From: Acidobacteriota bacterium
GTDB lineage: Bacteria; Acidobacteriota; Terriglobia; Bryobacterales; Bryobacteraceae
Assembly: GCA_026394055.1 (NCBI GenBank)
Contig: JAPKYZ010000032.1
Coordinates: forward strand, 29,607 to 93,606
DNA: 64,000 nucleotides
Direction: 5' to 3'
The notes beneath the pieces were generated by a model. That model saw nothing but the letters and a program-made list of their open reading frames with translations, searched no databases and had not been told where the DNA came from. Positions 58,844 to 64,000 of this stretch are shown piece after piece (the stretch's first letter is position 1; each line of letters begins with the position of its first letter). The position numbers were made by a program, and so were the translations under genes.

Positions 58844-60223
58844 CTAGTTGGACTTCACTCGCGGCACGGCTCCCGTGGCGGTCGGAGCCACTTGGCGAGC
58901 CTTTGTCGCCGCCCAGGCTTGCGTAACCTCTGGCGGGAACGTGGCCAGCATCCGGTCCAGCCGGGCCAGCATCTGTTTCACCACTTCTGGATTCTCGGCC
59001 GCGCAGTCGAAGCTCTCATCCACATCCGTGGTCAGATCGTAGAGCTCCGGTTGCACCAGCGGCAGATTCACCCGGCCGCCCGACGGAGCTGGACTGTAGG
59101 TGACGTTGTTGTACCGCGCCACATGCAACTTCCACTTGCCCCAGCGGGCGCACTGGATGTTCCAGTCATCGAAGTAGAGCAGCATCTCCCGGTCCAGCGT
59201 TTGCGTCCGGCCAGAGAGCAGTGGCCAGATGTCGATGCCGTCGAGCGGCTGAGCCGGTTTGCTCGCCCCACACATCTGGGCGATCGTCGGCAGGATGTCA
59301 ATGGTGCCGGAGACCCCGGCCTGTGTAATGCCCCGTGGAATCCGGCCGGGGAAGCGGGCGATGAAGGGCTCCCGCACGCCGCCTTCCCAGGTCATGCCCT
59401 TGCGGCCCCGTAGCTTCCCAGGACTGCCTTGAAACCAGGGGCCGTTGTCGCTTGAGAACATCACCAGCGTGTCCCGGTCCAGGTTCCGCTTCTTCAAGGT
59501 GTCCAGGATCTGGCCGACGCTCCAATCCAGCTCCTGCACCACATCGCCATAGATGCCTTGCGGGGACTTGCCCCGGAACTTGGGCGACGCCCCCAACGGG
59601 ATGTGCGGGTAAGTATGCGGCATGTAGAGGAAGAACGGGTTGCCTTGGGACCGTTCAATGAACTGCACCGCCTGCTCGGTATAGCGCGGCGTCAAGGTCT
59701 CAAGCGTCGCCTGCTGCTCGATCACCTGCGTGTCCTGCATCAGCCAACGGGGCGACATGTCGTTGGAATAGGGAATGCCGAAATAGTTGTCGAAGCCGCG
59801 ATTAGTGGGCAGGAACTGCGGTAGATGTCCCAGATGCCACTTGCCGATGCACATGGTCTTGTAGCCTTGGGGCTTCAACATCTGCGCGATGGTGGTCTCA
59901 GAATCCGGCAGCCCCGTCTTGTCCGTGGGGAACAGCACCCGCGGCACGCTGACCCGCGTGGGATACCGGCCCGTCAGCAATGCGGCGCGAGAGGGCGAGC
60001 AGACCGGATTGGCCGAATAGAACTGCGTGAAGCGCACCCCTTCAGCCGCCATCCGGTCCAGGTTCGGAGTCTTGATGGCGGAACCGTAGCAGCCCAGGTC
60101 GCCATAGCCCAAATCGTCGCAGTAGATCAGGACGATGTTGGGCGGCTTGGTAGTGGCCGCGGGGGCGAGCAACGGGGCGGCCAGCGTGGACTTAAACAGA
60201 TCACGGCGAGTCAATGACGGCAT
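58844..60223 (-). CDS. Tat-exported type I sulfatase
   Basis: A 459-residue arylsulfatase-like enzyme. The Tat signal reads MPSLTRRDLFKSTLAAPLLA. The metal site begins IVLIYCDDLGYGDLGCYG, the formylglycine motif is CSPSRAALLTGR (Cys75), GKWHLG is the second motif, and FSSDNGPWFQGSPGKLRG carries the C-terminal metal ligands. Cys75 needs an active FGE or anSME, not seen in this window. I chose ATG 60223; TATGAT lies 7 nt upstream. ATG 60235 is the alternative. Substrate: probably sulfated polysaccharide, inferred from the family. Confidence 0.9.
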   Translation of the reverse strand: MPSLTRRDLFKSTLAAPLLAPAATTKPPNIVLIYCDDLGYGDLGCYGSAIKTPNLDRMAAEGVRFTQFYSANPVCSPSRAALLTGRYPTRVSVPRVLFPTDKTGLPDSETTIAQMLKPQGYKTMCIGKWHLGHLPQFLPTNRGFDNYFGIPYSNDMSPRWLMQDTQVIEQQATLETLTPRYTEQAVQFIERSQGNPFFLYMPHTYPHIPLGASPKFRGKSPQGIYGDVVQELDWSVGQILDTLKKRNLDRDTLVMFSSDNGPWFQGSPGKLRGRKGMTWEGGVREPFIARFPGRIPRGITQAGVSGTIDILPTIAQMCGASKPAQPLDGIDIWPLLSGRTQTLDREMLLYFDDWNIQCARWGKWKLHVARYNNVTYSPAPSGGRVNLPLVQPELYDLTTDVDESFDCAAENPEVVKQMLARLDRMLATFPPEVTQAWAATKARQVAPTATGAVPRVKSN

Positions 60224-60302
60224 CGCCCTGATCATACTATTGACTCGCCCCAGGACCGGTGCCGCGCACTCGCTACGGCGGCAAGGCACTGGTTCTGATT
60301 AA

Positions 60303-60321
60303 ATGGGCATGCTTTGCCCAT
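60303..60321 (+). promoter_or_regulatory. Hairpin enclosing the start of the PQQ dehydrogenase
   Basis: ATGGGCA (60303-60309) and TGCCCAT (60315-60321) are perfect 7-bp arms around 5 nt, and the second arm contains the first two bases of ATG 60320. It could control translation. Confidence 0.5.
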
Positions 60322-62581
60322 GCGAACCCTGTATCGTTCCTCGCTTTTCCTGGCCGCCACCATTGCCTGCGCCCAACACCCTGACGTGGACCGTGGCCGC
60401 CAGTTGTTCGTCAAGAGCTGCTCGGCCTGCCATGGTGACACGGGCAAAGGGGGGCGCGGGTCGGACCTGACCACCGGGCAATGGAAGCACGGCGCCGCGG
60501 ATGAGGACCTGGTCCGGAACATCACCAAGGGCATCGCCGGAACGCAAATGCCCGCCATCCCCATGCCCGCCGACGATGCTCGCAAGGTGGTTCTGTTCCT
60601 GCGTTCCTTGGGTGGTGACGCAAGCGTCACGCTCACCGGCAATCAGGATCAGGGACGGCAGCTGTTCTTTGGGGCGGGGCAGTGCAGCCAATGCCACATG
60701 TTCGGCGGCCGAGGTGGCGTGACGGCGCCAGAGCTGACTGATGTTCGCAACCGTCACCGCGCCCCGGGCCTGGCGGCGGCAATCAGCGCGCCCCTGAAGC
60801 TGGTGGAGGCTCGCAGCGCGGGTGCCCTCATCCGCGGCGTGAAGAAGAATGAAGATACGTTCACGCTTCAACTGATGGACGACAAGGCCCACTGGCACTC
60901 TTTCGCCAAGCGCGACCACACCTTCAAGACTGTTGCGACGCCCCACTCCACGCTCACCGCCGCCCAGCGGGACGATCTGGTGGCCTTTCTGGTGAAGGCG
61001 CCCATCCGCTATGAACCCAGCGCCACTTGGACCCCCGCTTCTGATCTCAACATCACCTTTGACCGTCTGAAGAACGCCGCCGCGGAGCCGCAGAACTGGC
61101 TCACCTATTGGGGCGACCTGCGCGGCACGCACTATTCCGGCTTGAAGTCGATCACGCCCGCCGACGCGCCGTCGCTCAAAAGCCAGTGGACCTATCAGCT
61201 GGGCGGCAACACGGTGGAGACCACGCCCATCGTCGTCGATGGGTTGATGTTTGTCACGGGTCCGCTGAACGATGCGGCGGCACTGGATGCGCAGACGGGG
61301 CGGCCGATGTGGCAGTACAAGCGTCGCCTGCCGCCGGTGGCCAGCCACTGCACCGTGATGACCAACCGGGGCTTCGCGATGTTGGGCGACCGGCTGTTTC
61401 TGGCCACGCTCGACACGCACCTGGTGGCGCTCGATGCCAAGTCCGGCAACACCATCTTTGATGTCGAAGTGGAAGACTACCGCAAGGGCTTCTCCATCAC
61501 CCACGCGCCTCTCGCGATCGATGGCAAGATCATCGTCGGCGTTACGTCCGGCGAATGCGCGCTCACTGGCTTTGTCGATGCCTACGACGCCAAGACCGGC
61601 AAGCGGCTGTGGCGCACCTACTCGACGCCGCAACCGGGCGATCCGAACCGCAAGACGTGGCAGCCCGAAAAGTCAGCCGATTTCGGCGGTGCGCCGACAT
61701 GGATGACCGGCACCTACGACGCCGATACCGACACCATCTTCTGGACCACGGGCAACCCGGGGCCGGACTATGACGGCTCCGTGCGGCTGGGCGATAACCT
61801 TTACAGCTGCTCCGTGCTGGCGCTTGATCCCAAGACCGGGCGCATGAAGTGGTGGTTCCAGTTCACGCCGCACGACGTGCACGATTGGGACGGCAACCAG
61901 ACCCCGGTGCTGATCGATGCCGCCATCCGCGGCCAGAAGCGCAAGCTGCTCATCACCGCCCAGCGCAACGCTTTCTACTATGTGCTCGATCGCACCACCG
62001 GCGAGTTCATTACCGGGCAAGCGTTCGCCAAACAGACCTGGGCGAAGGGGCTCGACGACAAAGGCCGCCCCATCGTCCTGCCCAACACGACGCCCACGCC
62101 AGACGGCAACTTTGTGTGCCCCGACGCGGCTGGGTCGGCCAATTGGGGTTCGCCCTCCTATGATCCGGCCACCGGCTTCTTCCTCGTCTCCGTTCGCGAA
62201 GCCTGCGCCATCTACACAAGTGTCACCAAAGACCCCCAACCCGGCGAAGGCTACACCGGCGGCGGCCAGGAGATTGACCCGAAGCAAGGCACGCCCGGCG
62301 CGGTGCGAGCGCTCGACGCGCTCACCGGAGCCGTTAAATGGAACTTCCCTCTGCAAACCGGTTCATCCGCCACGGGCGTGCTGGCCACGGCCGGAGGCGT
62401 CGCCTTCGCCTCATCCAACGATGGCAACCTGATCGCCCTCGACGCCCGCACCGGCAAGTATCTCTGGCACTACTACACGGGCGCGAACATCGTGGCCTCG
62501 CCGATGGCCTACGCCGTCAAAGGCAAGCAGTACGTCGCCATCGCCAGCCAGTCAGCGATCTTTGTGTTTGCGCTGCCGTAA
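60320..62581 (+). CDS. Dihaem-PQQ dehydrogenase (methanol/ethanol family)
   Basis: A 753-residue exported quinohaemoprotein. A signal peptide (MRTLYRSSLFLAATIACA) leads to two cytochrome c sites, CSACH (34-38) and CSQCH (122-126), followed by an eight-bladed PQQ propeller (about 230-753) with LTYWGDLRGTHYSGLKSI, DAQTGRPMW, WWFQFTPHDVHDWDGNQTP and the Trp-docking repeats (LDARTGKYLW). Usual alcohol dehydrogenases carry one cytochrome at the C-terminus; here two are at the N-terminus. The Cys-Cys pair at the PQQ site reads SHCTV, one Cys only. ATG 60320 is taken instead of an earlier TTG. Substrate unknown. Confidence 0.88.
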   Translation: MRTLYRSSLFLAATIACAQHPDVDRGRQLFVKSCSACHGDTGKGGRGSDLTTGQWKHGAADEDLVRNITKGIAGTQMPAIPMPADDARKVVLFLRSLGGDASVTLTGNQDQGRQLFFGAGQCSQCHMFGGRGGVTAPELTDVRNRHRAPGLAAAISAPLKLVEARSAGALIRGVKKNEDTFTLQLMDDKAHWHSFAKRDHTFKTVATPHSTLTAAQRDDLVAFLVKAPIRYEPSATWTPASDLNITFDRLKNAAAEPQNWLTYWGDLRGTHYSGLKSITPADAPSLKSQWTYQLGGNTVETTPIVVDGLMFVTGPLNDAAALDAQTGRPMWQYKRRLPPVASHCTVMTNRGFAMLGDRLFLATLDTHLVALDAKSGNTIFDVEVEDYRKGFSITHAPLAIDGKIIVGVTSGECALTGFVDAYDAKTGKRLWRTYSTPQPGDPNRKTWQPEKSADFGGAPTWMTGTYDADTDTIFWTTGNPGPDYDGSVRLGDNLYSCSVLALDPKTGRMKWWFQFTPHDVHDWDGNQTPVLIDAAIRGQKRKLLITAQRNAFYYVLDRTTGEFITGQAFAKQTWAKGLDDKGRPIVLPNTTPTPDGNFVCPDAAGSANWGSPSYDPATGFFLVSVREACAIYTSVTKDPQPGEGYTGGGQEIDPKQGTPGAVRALDALTGAVKWNFPLQTGSSATGVLATAGGVAFASSNDGNLIALDARTGKYLWHYYTGANIVASPMAYAVKGKQYVAIASQSAIFVFALP

Positions 62582-62595
62582 CCGTCGCCCAAACT

Positions 62596-62623
62596 CCGCC
62601 AACCGCATGCTGACGCATGGCGG
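62596..62623. terminator. Weak bidirectional terminator candidate
   Basis: CCGCCA and TGGCGG (6-bp arms), with an inner CATGC-tgac-GCATG hairpin, lie between the convergent stops at 62581 and 62720. No T-run. Confidence 0.25.
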
Positions 62624-62719
62624 CTCAGAATCAGCGTCTCTGGCTTTCGTCGTCCGCCGCTTACAGTGCGGTGACCGCAAGGGAGCGGTGGCCGGTGCCA
62701 CTTCTGCGGCGGAACGCAG

Positions 62720-64000
62720 CTAGCCCTTCAATCCCCGCGCCAACAGATTCTGCGTCATCCGCTGCACCCGCGGGTCCGGCCCGTGCGGGCGCACCCAATG
62801 GGACCACGGCAGTACGTGTCCGGGCGGGGAACTCAAACCCTGCGGCCACCAGACGGTGGAGGCCTGGAAGACGAAGTTCTTCTTGGGGCCCGGGTAGATG
62901 GTGGAGCACCAGTGGCTGGGCCGGACGCCGCTTTGCAGCGCGTCGCCTTCGGCCACAATTTCGAGGCCCGGAATCGGAGCCGGGTCGCCATGGAACTCCC
63001 AGCCGACCAGGCCCGGGATACGGTCACCGCGCTTCATGCCCGTGCCCTCAAACATCCAATGCTCCGGCTTGGCGCAGACCCAATCATCGCCCCCATTCAC
63101 CGGGTAGATCGAATGCGCCCCCATCAGCGCCCGCGCCGACGGTCCGTGCTGCTTGAAGTCCGTCACCGCTTGGAAGAACTCGGGGAAGTTGCCGTAGATA
63201 CCGCCGTAGACGCCTTCTCGCGACAGCCGCCGGTTGGGCCGGCCATCGGTGCTTGCCTCGAATGGCGTGACGCCCATGACGGAATTGCCCGATAGGTAGA
63301 GGTGCGTCATGCCTTCTTGAATTGAGGCGAGCGCCGCGTCGTACTGGCGCGGGTCCCAGTATTCGTCATGGCCGACGCTCAAGAAAACTTTGCCGCGCCG
63401 CCATTCGGCCGGGTTCACCATGTCGGAGTTGCTGACGTAGCTGACGTCGTAGCCATGCTGCTCCAGCCAGTAGCAGAGAGGGAACTCCCACAGCAGAAAC
63501 TCGCCGGACCCGACGGCGTGCGGGTAGTCGAGAATCTGGGAGTACTTGGCGTAGGGCCGATCAAAGCTGGCCGCCACCGCCGGGGCCCAGGAGTGGCGCG
63601 GGTCCGTGTAGAGCGAATAATCATCCGGCCAGCGGTTGTAGGCCTGCCAGGTGTTGTCGCTCACCTGGAACAGGATGCCCGCCTTCCGCTGGTCCTTCAC
63701 GACGAAGACGATGTAGCTTTGCCAGGCATGCTCCGAGCGCGTCTGTTGAACTGCGGCTGTGGGGATGGCGTTAAGATGGCCCAGGTAGACGCCGCTGGGC
63801 CAGTCGGCGGGAATGGGCAGTTCAAGTGACGGCTCCCACTGGCACTCCCGCAGCCGCTTCTCGCCCACGGGCGGGTCCGGCTGGACCTTCCCGCTAAACG
63901 GCCCCAGCTTTGTCATCAGCCGAGCCCCGGCACCGCCGTAGTAGCCCATGCGGTAGACATCCAGCGTGAACCGCCGCGCCGGATTCGTACTGACGCAGAT
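62720..64000 (-). CDS. DMFase large-subunit-like protein, 5' end outside window
   Basis: At least 426 residues and open to the right edge. The frame reads ICVSTNPARRFTLDVYR before MGYYGGAGARL, a typical N-terminal beta-domain of N,N-dimethylformamidase beta-subunit-like proteins; the ATG at 63949 is therefore internal. Further marks are WPSGVYLGHL, DVSYVSNSDMVNP, KVFLSVGHDEYW, LYLSGNSV and WWPQGLSSP. Such proteins are frequent in acidobacteria and actinobacteria and are mostly uncharacterised; amidase activity is not certain. Convergent with the PQQ dehydrogenase. Confidence 0.88.
   Translation of the reverse strand: MCVSTNPARRFTLDVYRMGYYGGAGARLMTKLGPFSGKVQPDPPVGEKRLRECQWEPSLELPIPADWPSGVYLGHLNAIPTAAVQQTRSEHAWQSYIVFVVKDQRKAGILFQVSDNTWQAYNRWPDDYSLYTDPRHSWAPAVAASFDRPYAKYSQILDYPHAVGSGEFLLWEFPLCYWLEQHGYDVSYVSNSDMVNPAEWRRGKVFLSVGHDEYWDPRQYDAALASIQEGMTHLYLSGNSVMGVTPFEASTDGRPNRRLSREGVYGGIYGNFPEFFQAVTDFKQHGPSARALMGAHSIYPVNGGDDWVCAKPEHWMFEGTGMKRGDRIPGLVGWEFHGDPAPIPGLEIVAEGDALQSGVRPSHWCSTIYPGPKKNFVFQASTVWWPQGLSSPPGHVLPWSHWVRPHGPDPRVQRMTQNLLARGLKG

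Noticed and set aside
60299..61633. Minus-strand open frame of 444 codons opposite the PQQ dehydrogenase
   Set aside because: Antisense of the haem and propeller motifs; Arg/His-rich shadow.
62582..62719. Small plus-strand open frame beginning at 62617
   Set aside because: It runs antisense through the DMFase-like gene and has a low-complexity translation; no ribosome-binding site.

Overview
High-GC bacterial chromosome, most likely an acidobacterium of the Solibacter/Bryobacter kind (Bryobacterales). The strongest clue is a PadR regulator coupled to a MacB/FtsX-like permease (37.3-40.2 kb), the arrangement known as Acidobacterial PadR plus 'acidobacterial duplicated orphan permease'. Three modules pairing a secreted haem protein with a Tat-exported DUF1501/DUF1552 protein also fit, as these abound in Planctomycetes and Solibacter. 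I saw no rRNA, tRNA, CRISPR array, transposase or integrase.

Layout. 0-12 kb: exopolysaccharide cluster on the + strand (sugar epimerase cut by the window edge, small RHH-like protein, Wzc-type tyrosine autokinase, Wzx flippase, three GT4 glycosyltransferases, Wzy/ligase membrane protein, methyltransferase, AsnB). The genes from wzx to the last glycosyltransferase overlap one another. 12-19.7 kb: MFS transporter, Tat-type esterase coupled to UDP-glucose dehydrogenase, metallo-hydrolase, orphan CpaF ATPase, HAD phosphatase, small two-helix membrane protein. 19.7-23.9 kb: NIPSNAP / planctomycete-type cytochrome / DUF1501 operon. 24-29.4 kb: a 1007-residue protein with two similar beta modules and a C-terminal barrel-like domain, an ABHD18-like hydrolase and a sialidase-fold protein. 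29.4-33.4 kb: second cytochrome / DUF1501 pair. 33.4-37.2 kb: small unknown gene and pheST. 37.3-40.2 kb: padR-permease. 40.3-45.0 kb: accessory island (below). 45-48.4 kb: gyrA and a MazEF-type pair. 48.4-52.9 kb: sulfate assimilation (cysD, cysN, cysH, TauE/SafE permease, cobA). 53-64 kb: FGE-like protein, esterase, DUF1592-type cytochrome and DUF1552 protein, sulfatase, dihaem-PQQ dehydrogenase, and a DMFase-like protein cut by the right edge.

The most novel region is 40.3-45.0 kb. A gene for a nucleoside-2-deoxyribosyltransferase-like domain joined to an unassigned C-terminal domain runs head-on into a PIN toxin gene, which has a 42-residue RHH antitoxin upstream. About 3 kb to the left lies a decayed copy of the same tail-to-tail arrangement: a fragment of the C-terminal domain facing a PIN remnant with two frameshifts. 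An orphan VapB-like gene with a 12-bp palindrome is divergent from the intact effector. I read this as a mobile toxin/defence-like cassette present once intact and once as a relic; its function is inference.

Another recurrent signal is a -10-like hexamer followed by only 6-7 nt before the start codon (cysD, gyrA, the mini-antitoxin, the small membrane protein, the sulfatase, NIPSNAP), suggesting leaderless transcripts.
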